A stretch of 64,000 nucleotides of DNA from the NCBI GenBank assembly GCA_947652605.1, contig OX393576.1:10876575-10940574 (forward strand). The letters run 5' to 3'. The stretch is from Elmis aenea. Taxonomy: Eukaryota; Arthropoda; Insecta; Coleoptera; Elmidae. The stretch's first letter is position 1. Each line of letters opens with the position of its first letter. Made by a program: the position numbers and the translations under genes. The notes beneath the pieces are model-generated. The model was given only the letters and a program-made list of their open reading frames with translations. It made no database searches and was not told where the DNA came from. This document shows, in pieces, positions 21,701 through 31,213 of the stretch.

Positions 21701-23985
21701 TTCTGAACAATCTTAGGTCCACATAGAACGATGGAGACATCAGCAATCAATAAATGAAACACCTTTCGGCACATTGACCGTCCGTATCAAATTTGATAAA
21801 CTAGATTTAATTGTAGAAACCATTAACGCACGAAATTTGATAGCAATGGATTCCAATGGTAAAAATAATCCGTTTTGAAACGGCGTACGGTTGTTTAATT
21901 ATATTTTTTGCAGGTTCCAGCGACTCTTATGTGCGAATTAATTTGCTACCTGAAGAAAAGTTTACCACAACTGTAAAACCAAAGACGCAAACGCATAACA
22001 AAAATCTGTTTCCGTTGTATGACGAAACATTTGTGATGTAAGTGCAATTTTCAATACTTAATAGCAAAATAAGTTGGATATTTTAATGTTTGCATTACGA
22101 AGATATTGTAAAAAATTGTTTCTATACAGGGTGATTGATTGAGACCGGGACTGAAAAATATATGAAGAATGAAGAAGGTATAGATCTGAAATTTTGGTTA
22201 CGACCATAATGGCATCTGATTTGTTTATTGAAAATATTTTCAATATGGCGACACTTCCGGAAATACCGGAAGTTGACATTTACTTTTTTATTTCAAATAC
22301 AATAGTCTATTTTTTATTGTGTATTTGGATTTGAAACGTTGTTTTAGAGAGACTTTTATTAGCATTTCCTATACCTAAGTGCAGTGGTTTTTTAAATTTT
22401 TGAACTTTTTTGAAAATTTTTTGATTTTCATCGTGATGCTTAACATTATCTAACGCCGCCATTTTTGAAGAAAAAACGCTTTAATTTAGACCATGTCTAG
22501 AAGAAACCTTGGAGTACATCCTGAAATTTTTGCAATCGATGCATTACTTACAGGGTGTCCAAAATTTAATTTTCTTTTGATACAACGTCAGACCACTAAA
22601 ACTCGTTTTTTTCAAATACAATGCCCAAGCTTTTTTTTCGTTGTCTAATGCAAAATTACATTCTGCATCAATCTGTATTAGCGTTTCCTATACCTATCTG
22701 CAACAATTTTCTAGTTATTACAAATTTTTGATAAAGTTAAGAGAAATTGTAACATTTTTAAATAGTAAGCCTTGGAAATTACAATAAATGCCAATATTAA
22801 TAACTGTAAACCACTTTTATTGCGTTTGTCGGAAGTATCCATAAAAATGGAAAATAGATAGGTATAGGAGATAGGTATAGGAAACGCTAGTACAGATTGA
22901 TGCAGAATGTAGTTTTGCATTAGAAAATGAAAAAAAAGTTTGGGCATTGTATTTGAAAAAAACGAGTTTTAGTGATCTGAAGTTGTATCAAAAGAAAATT
23001 AAATTTTGGACACCCTGTAAGTAATGCATCGTTTGCAAAAATTCCAGGATGTCTTCCAAGGTTTCTTCTAGGCATGGTCTAAATTTAAGCGTTTTTTCTT
23101 CAAAAAGGGTGACGTTAGATAATATTAAGCATCACGATGAAAATAAAAAAAATTTCAAAAAAGTCTAAAAATCTAAAAGACAACTGCCCTTAGGTATAGG
23201 GAATGCTAATAAAAGTCCCTTTAAAGTAACGTTTTAAATCCAAATACTTAATAAAAAATAGACCATTGTATTTGAACTAAGAAAGTAAACGTCAACTGCC
23301 AGTATTTCCGGAAGTGTCGCCATATTGAAAATATTTTCAATAAACAGATCAGATGCCATTATGGTCATAACCAAAATTTCGGATCCATATCCTTGTTCAT
23401 TTTTCATATATTTTCAAGTCCCGGTCTCAATCAATCACCCTGTATAAGTCTTTTGGACACATATTGGAAACATTTTTGGGTCCGACGCTTTTCAATGCGT
23501 ACTTCATTACGCGATTTTTGTGAATGTTACACATTTTGATCGTGTGATCCAAAGATCATGAGTGAGGAGGTGCCTCAAGACAAACTTAAATATTGTTTTA
23601 ACCAGGAACTTTAACTTATTTTCCATATTTTTTGCAGCACACTGACCCATGAACAGAAAAATCTAAAAGACGGACTGCTGATATTTGTCGTAAAAGATTC
23701 AGACTTCTTGGGAATGAGCAATCAGCTTATTGGAGAGGCTTATGTGCATTTTAGTGAAATTCCGGACACTCCAAAACCAATAAGTGCTTTACAACAAACT
23801 CATCTGAATCTTCACAGACCCACAGAACTAAGTAATATTAAGTAAGATTTCTATTAATCGACGTATTAATATTGTGTGTTTTAGGCACTGGATCAGTGAA
23901 AGCTCTGGAAAACAGACAGGATAAACTGGCTAAGGAGTTCCTAAAGAAATACAAACAGAAAATGGTTAATCACAATTCCACCTAA
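12576..23985 (+). CDS. stac: Munc13-4/BAP3-type protein (staccato), 15 coding exons in isoform B
   Basis: Joining 12576-12728, 14309-14652, 14705-14912, 16144-16323, 16386-17020, 17074-17283, 18866-19082, 19136-19210, 19269-19592, 19851-20060, 21496-21657, 21717-21858, 21914-22037, 23638-23831 and 23885-23985 gives 3279 bases, an unbroken frame of about 1092 residues; human Munc13-4 is 1090. All introns are GT-AG with matching phases. Order: basic N-terminus, C2A (about 109-235, acidic residues 126, 132, 183, 185), MUN region with MHD1-like (about 590-690) and MHD2-like (about 783-880) segments, and C2B (about 926-1045, acidic residues 951, 957, 1015, 1017). Both C2 domains keep Asp residues used for calcium binding. 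The family primes SNAREs for calcium-triggered vesicle or secretory-lysosome fusion; fly staccato acts in tracheal tube fusion. The protein lacks the C1 domain of neuronal Unc13. An alternative 5' end starts upstream of 8439. Confidence 0.88.
12829..13719. mobile_element. Partial family B foldback element in a stac intron
   Basis: The right end (aatttcaatcaccctg, then TA) and the right arm from about 13130 match the arm of the 24534 element, including the gaccggcctacctgattta box. The left part, starting caggatgacagaaattcg, does not mirror it, so the left arm is replaced or deleted. A further decayed end-like piece lies at 13830-13892. Confidence 0.6.
14309..14652 (+). CDS. stac: stac exon 2, start of C2A (residues 52-166)
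   Basis: Two acceptors 4 bases apart (cag at 14306-14308, tag at 14310-14312) precede it. It encodes DELYSEILYEILHNVG and the C2A start AKDLAAKDSNGLTDPF. Donor TT|GTACGT, phase 2. Confidence 0.88.
14705..14912 (+). CDS. stac: stac exon 3, end of C2A (residues 166-235)
   Basis: Acceptor ttgtag. Joining to exon 2 restores FALPVTDKS, typical of Munc13 C2 domains. LEVWDFDP carries two further acidic residues. Donor CGG|GTAAGT, phase 0. Confidence 0.88.
14960..16080. repeat. Satellite-like tandem array, 101-102 bp unit, about 11 copies, in a stac intron
   Basis: The landmark gaccaatt(a/g)t recurs at about 15047, 15148, 15250, 15352, 15453, 15555, 15657, 15758, 15860, 15962 and 16063, a period of 101 or 102 bases. 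Units alternate between variants (aatgaaattg with gccagcaaacgctggc, and aataaaattg with gccagaaaacgctggc). Because 102 is a multiple of three, long frames of 34-residue repeats appear; 101-base units break them. Flanking splice sites put the array wholly inside the intron 14913-16143. Confidence 0.93.
16144..16323 (+). CDS. stac: stac exon 4 (residues 236-295)
   Basis: Acceptor gattacag at the right edge of the satellite array; donor AAG|GTTAGC, phase 0 on both sides. Encodes the end of the C2A strand (VKVHLTFGSEK) and the RHLLRILLIHELE helix that links to the MUN region. Confidence 0.88.
16386..17020 (+). CDS. stac: stac exon 5, MUN region (residues 296-507)
   Basis: Acceptor caattttag; the longest exon. 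Contains LITQHAVQSGLSPVNVAF and a long helical stretch ending FYEKMFQE. Donor GA|GTACGT, phase 2; the alternative TAC|GTAATT four bases on would break the frame. Confidence 0.88.
17074..17283 (+). CDS. stac: stac exon 6 (residues 507-577)
   Basis: Acceptor ttttttag, phase 2. Encodes VVNCQYARTLYILYQ and FELYLALQRFV. Donor GT|GTAAGT, phase 2, just before an antisense LINE fragment in the next intron. Confidence 0.87.
17308..18606 (-). pseudogene. Decayed LINE fragment antisense in a stac intron
   Basis: The minus strand encodes, in order, a GLRQGGGMSPILLTIFMDKII block and ALADDVFIMAE (17889-18314), followed by a basic GRPREAWEKAM tail (17307-17561). The sequence is a reverse transcriptase of a different lineage from the 10401 copy. 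Frames are broken. It lies entirely between stac exons at 17283 and 18866. Confidence 0.8.
18866..19082 (+). CDS. stac: stac exon 7, MHD1-like (residues 577-649)
   Basis: Acceptor atttgtag. Encodes RIEKAVELDNLTPVDE and YSSSALDT, strongly like Munc13 MHD1. Donor CAG|GTAAAC, phase 0. Confidence 0.9.
19136..19210 (+). CDS. stac: stac exon 8 (residues 650-674)
   Basis: A 75-base exon between tttgcag and GAT|GTAAGT, phase 0 on both sides. Encodes IKIFWEQLNWPDVEG. Confidence 0.87.
19269..19592 (+). CDS. stac: stac exon 9 (residues 675-782)
   Basis: Acceptor tttttcag, donor AAG|GTAAGC, phase 0. Begins DICRCSVFFADRM and includes EWCLAINNIDYVRQSL, the conserved core between MHD1 and MHD2. Confidence 0.9.
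19851..20060 (+). CDS. stac: stac exon 10, MHD2-like (residues 783-852)
   Basis: Acceptor ttgttattag, donor GAA|GTAAGT, phase 0. Encodes MTPAMKRLL, LDNNLATLHADLN and IWDNLGAILKELI, as in Munc13 MHD2. Confidence 0.9.
20130..20330. mobile_element. 201-bp CAGGGTG-class MITE
   Basis: The ends cagggcctcccaaattcga and tcgaatttgagacaccctg are inverted and flanked by TA. It lies 11 bases from the next element of the same terminal class, in the same stac intron. Confidence 0.75.
20342..21364. mobile_element. Family A palindromic foldback element, copy 2 (stac intron)
   Basis: Begins cagggtgtttcttaaaac after TA and ends ttttacgaaacactctg before TA. Long inverted arms are joined at a central pair of gtcaatgctacccaatatg-like boxes. 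About 1.02 kb, no transposase. Its open frames follow from the arms and are not genes. Confidence 0.85.
21496..21657 (+). CDS. stac: stac exon 11 (residues 853-906)
   Basis: Acceptor cttttcag; encodes KRRPPSFFANLHETLKLMV, the end of MHD2. Donor GAG|GTTTGC is weak but keeps phase 0. Confidence 0.87.
21717..21858 (+). CDS. stac: stac exon 12, start of C2B (residues 907-954)
   Basis: Acceptor aatcttag. Encodes GTLTVRIKF and ARNLIAMDSN with calcium-site Asp951. Donor G|GTAAAA, phase 1. Confidence 0.88.
21914..22037 (+). CDS. stac: stac exon 13, C2B (residues 954-995)
   Basis: Acceptor ttttttgcag; SSDSYVRINLLP carries Asp957, and LFPLYDETFV follows. Donor AT|GTAAGT, phase 2. Confidence 0.88.
22127..23442. 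mobile_element. Family C palindromic foldback element (stac intron), with a second element at its centre
   Basis: Outer ends cagggtgattgattgagacc and its inverted copy are flanked by TA. The two outer halves (22127-22550 and 23018-23442) are nearly equal in length and mirror each other. No protein is encoded. Confidence 0.87.
22551..23017. mobile_element. 467-bp CAGGGTGTCC foldback element nested at the family C axis
   Basis: Ends cagggtgtccaaaatttaat and its inverted form, flanked by TA on both sides. The sequence outside (gcattact and agtaatgc) would rejoin as a palindrome around that TA, so the insertion hit the exact centre of the host element. Its own arms meet near 22790. Confidence 0.82.
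23638..23831 (+). CDS. stac: stac exon 14, end of C2B (residues 995-1060)
   Basis: Acceptor ttttgcag; LIFVVKDSDFLG carries Asp1015 and Asp1017, and NQLIGEAYVHF follows. Donor A|GTAATA, phase 1; reading through would stop after four further codons at 23843. Confidence 0.86.
23885..23985 (+). CDS. stac: stac last exon (residues 1060-1092)
   Basis: Acceptor gttttag. Encodes VKALENRQDKLAKEFLKKYKQ, as at the C-terminus of Munc13-4-type proteins; the TAA is at 23983-23985. Confidence 0.86.
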
Positions 23986-24049
23986 ATACTTTTCAAAGAC
24001 TTGTTAGATTAACTTTATGGCGTTGTAATATATATCTATTCAAATTTAA

Positions 24050-24215
24050 CAGGGTATATTGCAATATCACTATATTTTCTTACCATCTTGAATCTAGGCA
24101 ATTACTGTTGAGATAAGAGTCAATCAAATGAGGTAAAAAAATTTCGTATGGGATCTTTCAACCTTTTATATTTACCAAGACCCAAAATGGTGAGAAAATA
24201 TAGTTGAACACCCTG
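24050..24215. mobile_element. CAGGGT-class MITE in the stac 3' UTR
   Basis: A 166-bp unit with inverted ends: cagggtatattgc, then actatattttcttacca, against tggtgagaaaatatagt and aacaccctg. It lies between the stop codon and the poly(A) signal, so it should be part of the mRNA if that signal is used. Confidence 0.65.
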
Positions 24216-24478
24216 TACATCTGCAAAGTTCTTACCAATTTATAGATATTATGTTTCGCCTTTTTTGATAAATATTCTTATTTGATGGGACACTTAAAAC
24301 TCGTTCATTTTATTCATCTCCATGAATCTTAAAGCCCGTTTTGATATTAATTAAGACTGTACGTTCGAAACAATAATAAATTGCGTTTTTGATTTGTTTT
24401 TGTTGTGTAAACACATTGAAAATTTACTAGTAATGTTAATTATATTAAAAATGTTTTGTATTATGCATTAAGTTTTGC

Positions 24479-24484
24479 AATAAA
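24479..24484 (+). terminator. Poly(A) signal for stac
   Basis: AATAAA about 490 bases after the stop codon, followed by tttgtctttttgtgggt, a good GT-rich downstream element. Confidence 0.6.
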
Positions 24485-24533
24485 TATTAAATTTGTAACT
24501 TTGTCTTTTTGTGGGTAATTTTATTTAACTGTA

Positions 24534-26041
24534 CAGGGTGATTCAAATTCGAGGGCGACCATGGGAATCTCGCTTTTTATAATAGCTAGAGTATAGGTTT
24601 AATTTGGCAAAGGTGCTAAATTTCGTGCTTAGTAATAATCTGAAGAGAAATTGAAAATATCTCAAACGGTATCCGAGAAAATTAGGAAAAACCGGAAAAA
24701 TCGATTTTTGAAAATCGTCCATAACTCCTTTGGAGTTTGAAATATTTTAAATGTGTAAAAACAGTGCTGAAGCAACTTTTTAAGCCGAATCGGACGGTGG
24801 TCACAAATTTTTCCTAGATCGATTCGTTTTTGTTTTATGGGCGCAATTTTTGCTGTTTACATAATCAAATAGGAGTAGCAATTATTTTTCTGAATTTTTT
24901 GATGTATCACACATGGTATTTTACTTCTTCTTTCATTGTCAAATTAGAAAAAATGCGTTTTAAACAACAACCACGAAAAATCAGGTAGGCCGGTCGTTGT
25001 AGTTTATGTTGTTTCCATGACAACCAATCAACAAACTGAAAGTTTTGAAAGCCTATTACTTGTCAAATTAATAAATTCGTAAAAATGAACTTTAATAATG
25101 AAGAAAAACGCGATTTGCTGCGAATTTTTTGTACAGTTTTAAGTTTTGTTATACTTTATACTTTATCACATGCTTTAAACAAATTTAATTACGTTTCTGT
25201 TTAACGTAGAAAAATTGAATTTTTCCGGATCTGTTTGCAATAAATATTTTTTTTACTTTCATCTGACCCTTTCTGCCATATTATCTTCTGGGTTTGGCAA
25301 TAGCCCCATATTTCCCTAAGTATCTGTCTAATGTAAAAAATATGTGTGCGAGGGTTGTCTTCTTTCTGGATATGTTTCTGCATATGGTTGACTTCACAAT
25401 ATAGCATTCCTATTCAATGGAAAAAAAAAAACGCAGCATATCGCGTTTTTCTTCGTTATTAAAGTTCATTTTTACAAACTTATTAATGTGACAAGTAAAA
25501 GGCTTTCAAAACTTTTAGTTTGTTGATTGGTTGTCATGAAAACAACACAAACTACAACGACCGGCCTACCTGATTTATAATGGTTATTCTTTAAAACCCT
25601 TTTATTTTAAATTTGGTAGTGAATTAAGAAGTAAAATAGCTTGAGCGATACATCAATGAATTCAGAAAAATAAATGCTATTTGATTATGTAAATAACAAA
25701 AACTGCGTCCATAAGAAAAAATAAATTTGGTTATCATAAAAGAAAAACGAATCGACCTAGAAAAAATTAGTGATTACTATCCGATGCGGCTTAAAAAGTT
25801 GCTTGGGCAGTGTTTTTACACATTTGAAATAAATCAAACTCTAAAGGAGTTATAGGCAATTTTCAAAAATCGTATTTTCTAGTTTTTCCCAGTTTTCTCG
25901 GATGAGGTTTGAGATATTTCCGATTTCTCTTCGGATTAATAATGAGCATCAAATTTAGCAACTCTGCCAAATTTAAAGCTATACTCTAGCTATTATAATA
26001 AGCGAGCTCCCCATGGGCGCCCTCGCGTTTGAATCACCCTG
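24534..26041. mobile_element. Family B palindromic foldback element, full copy
   Basis: Ends cagggtgattcaaattcgag and its inverted form with TA flanks; about 1.5 kb. Arms of roughly 600 bases include the aggtaggccggtcgttgtag box and its complement. A loop of about 300 bases (25125-25430) is not mirrored and could be older internal sequence. A minus-strand frame in the loop (25201-25407) shows no recognisable motif. Confidence 0.87.
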
Positions 26042-26042
26042 T

Positions 26043-26809
26043 ATTTAAAAAAGTGCTGTACTTATAATATATTAAAGGTAAGAATGTTTATTGTGCAACG
26101 ACTAATTGATTTAAAAAAAAGTTGGGCGCGTGTTAGCGGCTCTGTGTGGTCAAACTGTAAACTATAAAAAGACTGATTGCTCAATTAATCGGCACTTGAA
26201 GACATTTATTAACAAAATCGTACTAGCGATTTCGGTTTGTTAACGAAAAAGCTTACGATCCACCCAACGTTTAAGTGCTACCAGTTGCGTGTACAACCAT
26301 TTTAATTAAACAAATAATAAATGAATGCATGTCTATGGACAAGAGATGTAGAACTCTTAAAACATGCTCACCGTTAAATCTACAAGGATTTACTTAACAT
26401 TTTCTATATAATTAAACTTTTTCTTTTAGTTTAGCTAGAAAGAAAGTTAGCTAAGAATTATTTCAGTAGCGTGACAAAATTCTTCCTGAACGATTTTTAA
26501 AAGCAGGAACTGGCATTTTGATTGTAATTTTAATTTGTGTTTTTGTAGTCGTTAATAGAAGTTTTTGAAAATGATTTTTCAGTAATACAAATCAAGTTTA
26601 CAGTCCAGATCATCCGTCGGAATTGATTATTTCACATATTAATACGGAAAATGGTTGGGTGCGTGAATGCGTAAAACAATTATCATATTACCACGTTCCA
26701 CTTCTCTACTGAGACAAAGATAGTTATCTTTCTTCTAGCACACTGTAAAGAAAATGTATTAATTAAATTGTAATTAGTGATAGCTTGGTATTGTTTGTTT
26801 TTATTTTAA
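26043..26809. other. Intergenic, no feature recognised
   Basis: AT-rich, no convincing coding or repeat boundaries. Confidence 0.45.
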
Positions 26810-27688
26810 CGAGAATGTTACTTGGTAGATGTTTTAAACTTATTAAAAGGTTTCCCATAATAATATTTTCAATCGTCTCCCACCTTCACAGGGAGCTGAA
26901 AAGTGCTACGCTTGTTGTTTTTTTTTAAATTAGACTTTTAGGTGGGTTGAAATTTTGCAATTTAAAAAATTTGTTTTTAAAGCTTGATTTATTTAGAAAC
27001 TTTTCTAATTCCTTACCTTTTCTCGTAAAACCTAAAGTTTTTTTTGTGTAAAAAATAATATCTATAAGTAAACATGTATCATTTAATATTTCATAATAAA
27101 ACGATTCATTTTGGTGGTTACCATGGTTTGTTTATGTTCCTATTAGGTAGAATTGACGGATGTAATTCATTTTGACGTTTACGTGACGACAACGCTAAAA
27201 CACCCGACAATTCTACCCAATATGAACAAAAACTAACCATGGTAACCACCAAAATGAATCGTTTTATAGTGGAATACTAATTTAATGGTTCATGGTTAAT
27301 TATTTTATTTTTTACTCAAAAACTGTAAGTTTTACGAGAAAAGTTTAAAGAATAAAGTTTCTAAATAAATCATGCTTTAAAAAAAATAAATTGCAATATT
27401 TCAACCCACCAAAAAGTTTGATAAAAAAAACAACAGGGGTCGCACTTTTTAGCCCTCTGTGAAGGTGGGAGATGATAGAAAATATTACTATGGGAAACCT
27501 TTTAATAAATTTAAAACATCTACCAAATAGCATTCTCCTGCATTTATCCAAATTTGAGAAATAAAATAAAAACCTAATTTTACCGCTCTCTTTTAGTGGG
27601 GTGTAACACCGAAAGGAGACGTCTAAGGACAAAGTTTATATAAAAGACCCCCTTTATTTTCGATAAGGAATATTTTAGAAACACCCTG
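26810..27688. mobile_element. Family A palindromic foldback element, copy 3 (left end lost)
   Basis: Begins inside the left arm (ttggtagatgttttaaactt) and runs through the centre to a complete right end, tagaaacaccctg then TA. The terminal 200 or so bases of the left arm are missing. Confidence 0.78.
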
Positions 27689-28149
27689 TAAATAAGATAT
27701 AGACACTTTTTTTTACAAGAGTTGTTAAGAAGATACTTATAAAATTTTGAATCAGGTTTTTATTTAAGGAAACATGGCAATCTTACTTTATTTATACAGA
27801 TACAATATTTAGTTGAAACAAAAAGTACACTTGGGAAGCAAGTGTCAAATAGACAATCTTGATTTATTGTTTTGTTTAAAAAATAATACTTAAATTTTAT
27901 TTAATAGACCGTATTTGAAAAATATTCAAGTTGAACACTAAAGTCTCCAAGTTACACTACAAATTTGAACACGAGTTTATCAGAACAAGCAAGTTTTTTT
28001 GAACTACAAATAAAATTACGCTCGCATATGTGCAGTTTCCATGGAAACCCAGTGTTTTGCTACATTTTAACATCGGATATGCTGCTATAAATGTATCGCA
28101 TGGCCAAAAAAGTGGCTTTCAATACATCTCTTTTTGAATTTTCGATGGT

Positions 28150-28690
28150 GCCTTAGTAGGTACCTACAATAGCGAGCGCAGAAGTTTTAATCTGTCAAGC
28201 GCACGTGTGCTCGCACCAGCTCCAACTTAATTTACTTGTAATTAATGGTATTTTTATTAAACGATTGTATTGTGGTAGTGTGAATTACTCGCGAAGTGTT
28301 AAATTATCGGTAGGAAGTGTTTGCAAAAGTCGAAATATTCCGAAAATCGAAATAACTCAATTTAAAACTTGCAATATCAGCTGACGGGTAGCATGCTAGC
28401 GATCCTAGCAGGATAACGTTAACTAGCAACTAAATGCAGTGTAATTACGTTGAATTTATATCAATTATTGAGGCATTTGGGAAAAGTTTGAGAAAATAAC
28501 ATAGTTTTCAAAGTCTTAAGGCGACTTTGGGCGAATTTTGTGTACTTCAGCAGATTTCTTAAGGCAAAACATGAACGGTAGTGAATAATTTATTAAATTA
28601 ACATGGTTTGACGTAGGTATTATGAACGTTTGTACTTTTTGAAAGTGATGCTGCTTCCTAATGAAGTTGCCTGAATATTTTGATAGTAAG
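28150..28690 (+). promoter_or_regulatory. Possible promoter and non-coding first exon
   Basis: Local GC is higher than the surroundings, and a strong donor, AGTAAG|GTAGGT, follows 28690. It could splice to the candidate exon at 30688. No TATA box or clear initiator stands out; this is inference from composition and the donor only. Confidence 0.22.
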
Positions 28691-29120
28691 GTAGGTCTGT
28701 TTTAATTTACAATTTATATTTGCAACTTTTATAATGTATTTTGAGAGTGATCCATTACAAAAAGCTGCTATGCGCACTTTTTTTTTTGCTAGATTTGCTA
28801 GTTCTTATTGAGTTTCAGTTAACTTGTGTTTGACAAGCACTGAAAGACGTTCAAGACTTTTTTCAAAGCATGTCTTCATAAGAGTAGTATTAATAAGTAT
28901 CACAATACGATTGTTTAAAGTATTTTGCAATTATTGTAGTGTTGTGTATTGTGTTAGTGGTGGTCACCAAAAATATAATTTTTATTTGATTTTTAATTAA
29001 TTGTAAGTAAATGGATTATTATTCAATAAGTTTAAGTATGCTTTTTATTTCGGTAACTTGTTTTCGGTAATCTTCAGATGGTGTACACCTGTACACTGTC
29101 ATGGCGGCTTGGTAGATCAA

Positions 29121-29304
29121 CAGGGCCGGCTTTAGACTTGATAAGGCCCTAAGCTATTTGAGATATGGGGCCCATAAGTCCAGATATTATATGTCAGTGC
29201 CAAATATGATATATTTAAGTATATATGACAATTGTTTTCTCGGACAATTTTTTTTGGGGGCCCTAAGCTATAGCTTGTGTAGCTTATACGTAAATCCTGC
29301 TCTG
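29121..29304. mobile_element. 184-bp hAT MITE
   Basis: Starts cagggccggctttag and ends with imperfectly inverted taaatcctgctctg. Perfect 8-bp duplications tagatcaa flank it (29113-29120 and 29305-29312). The internal ggccctaagcta motif is present near both ends. Confidence 0.82.
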
Positions 29305-29530
29305 TAGATCAAGTGTACCTCGGATATTTTCCTGTCGATTATGAGTGCTAGGTTCACAAAGCATCAAATGAGGATCAGGTTTAACGTTGGTAAAAGCCTT
29401 TTTTGAAATAAAAATAACCCTTAACCTTTATTTTCATTAGTTATTTAAAAAAAAAGCTTTGACCAATCTTTAACCTGACCTTCTTTTACTGGCTAAATGA
29501 ATGACGACTAGGTTAATGGTTGTTTCAAGC

Positions 29531-29561
<31 letters not shown>

Positions 29562-30017
29562 AAACCAGTGTTTGTTGCGTAACCAACCATCCCAGCTGTC
29601 TCTCTTGTATTTTTGTTGCAACTGATTTAATCTTTAATTTCTTTATTGTTTCATTTCTGATTCTATATTTTTTGGTTTTTCCTTGGATTTTTCTTAGAAA
29701 TCTCATTTCTAGTGCATTCACTCGGCTACTATTTTTATTTGTGAGTGTCCACGTTTCACTTCCGTATAAAAGTGCCGGAGTTACTACCTTTTCGGCCACT
29801 TCCACTTTTGTTCGTTTTGGGACTTCTCTATTTCCAATAAATGTTGTTCTTAAATTGTTAAATATTCTTCCCACATTTCCTGTCCTTTCGCTTATTTCCT
29901 TGTCCATTCCTCCACGTTTCTCCATGATCACTCTTAAATATTTAAATCTTTCTAACTGTTCCAATCCAAGCCCATTTAAAGTGATATTAGGCCCTTTGTT
30001 CTCTGTTGTAACGATCA
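29531..30017 (-). pseudogene. LINE reverse transcriptase fragment with internal poly(A) tail
   Basis: The minus strand has one open frame with LERFKYLRV, LLYGSETWTLT and ALEMRFLRKI, the reverse transcriptase C-terminal region. It runs directly into an A-tract of about 27 bases (T-tract on +, 29531-29557). This looks like an insertion that ended at an internal A-tail rather than at the full 3' end. Confidence 0.75.
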
Positions 30018-30687
30018 TAGTTTAATTTTTTTTCTCTGTAAAACATGGATTATATGCCTTTAATTATTTATTCATTGGATTCTTTTCCGGGATTTTAGGT
30101 TTTTGTAACGCATTTTCGTATACTCTCAGAACTTACTTACTAAATATTTCACTAAGTTAAGTTAAATTATATTAAATCTTATCTGTTATATTTGATTTTT
30201 AAAATTGTTTGGTGCAGTTTAGATTTCTATAGTTAAGAAAAAACAAATAATCTAATAAAATTAATTTAGTTTTCAAACTTTTGGAAAAGCGTGATAAATA
30301 TTAAAAATTATAATATACAGAGTGTCTGAGACACCATTACCACACTGAATCTCTCAGTTTGTTTTTTTAGAAATAACCTTTAGAAACAGTAACAGTACCT
30401 ACCTACAGTTAATTCAATGGTGAAAAAAATGACCTAACTGAGCAAGCAGTAATCTGTGTTATACCCTGTTATTCATACATGTGGATAAAAATAGGTGGCC
30501 CGACGAATAATTTCTTTGGCATTTGTTTAGTTTTGTTTAACTTGGCCCAATTCTTGTAACATTTTGTTCTCGTCACGTAATTTAAAAAGTTAGCTTAAAT
30601 GTTATCTAATTTAAAACTTACCTTTAGTTTTTTTTTATAAATAAAATTATTTAAAAAAAAGATTAATTCATAGTTTTTGTTTTTCAG
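30018..30687. other. No feature recognised
   Basis: AT-rich sequence. A single terminus-like cagagtgtctgagacac lies at about 30318 without a partner. Confidence 0.4.
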
Positions 30688-30899
30688 CAACTTTACAGCG
30701 ATGTAGTATGAAGGAAGGATTGATTAATTTACTTTTGTTTGATTGAAAAGGTTTAATCGATTTGTTCGCTCAAGAAAGCCTGACATTTTTATTAAGTTAA
30801 GAATGCCGGACGATAACGAGCGGTTGGCAAGTCGATTAAGCTTGAACGAGGCCCATGATCAAACTCCAGGAGTGAAGCCTCTGGTTATTGCACATTAAG
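30688..30899 (+). CDS. Candidate exon with a 31-codon open frame (gene unknown)
   Basis: An acceptor (tttttcag) and a donor (AAG|GTAAAT) bound 212 bases. An ATG at 30803 opens a frame with good codon quality (starts MPDDNERLASRLSLNEAHD, then TPGVKPL). It ends at TAA 30896-30898, one base before the donor. It could be a 5' exon with a short upstream frame, a first coding exon ruined by a nonsense change, or chance. I do not recognise the protein. Confidence 0.3.
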
Positions 30900-31213
30900 G
30901 TAAATAATTTTTTTTCAAGTATCTCCTATGTTATTTAAAAAAAAAGTGTAGGTATGTAATGTAGATAATACTTACAATTGCGTGCTTTTGTGCTTAAAAA
31001 CATCTTTTTGTTTTAGGTAGGTGCGAGGAGTGCGAAGCAAGAAGGGGCGATTATGTGTGAGTCAATTTTTTTTTACTATTCGGTCGGTTTTCGTGTTAGG
31101 CATTTTCGAAACGCCGTGAAACAAGCGCCCATTTCGTCGATATAATCGAATTTTTCAGTTAGGATGTATTTTTTACAGGTTCATATTGACCATAAAATCC
31201 TGTCAATATTGTA

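Noticed and set aside
29501..30025. 174-codon + strand frame with a poly-Phe run
   Set aside because: Antisense of the LINE fragment; the Phe run is the complement of its A-tail.
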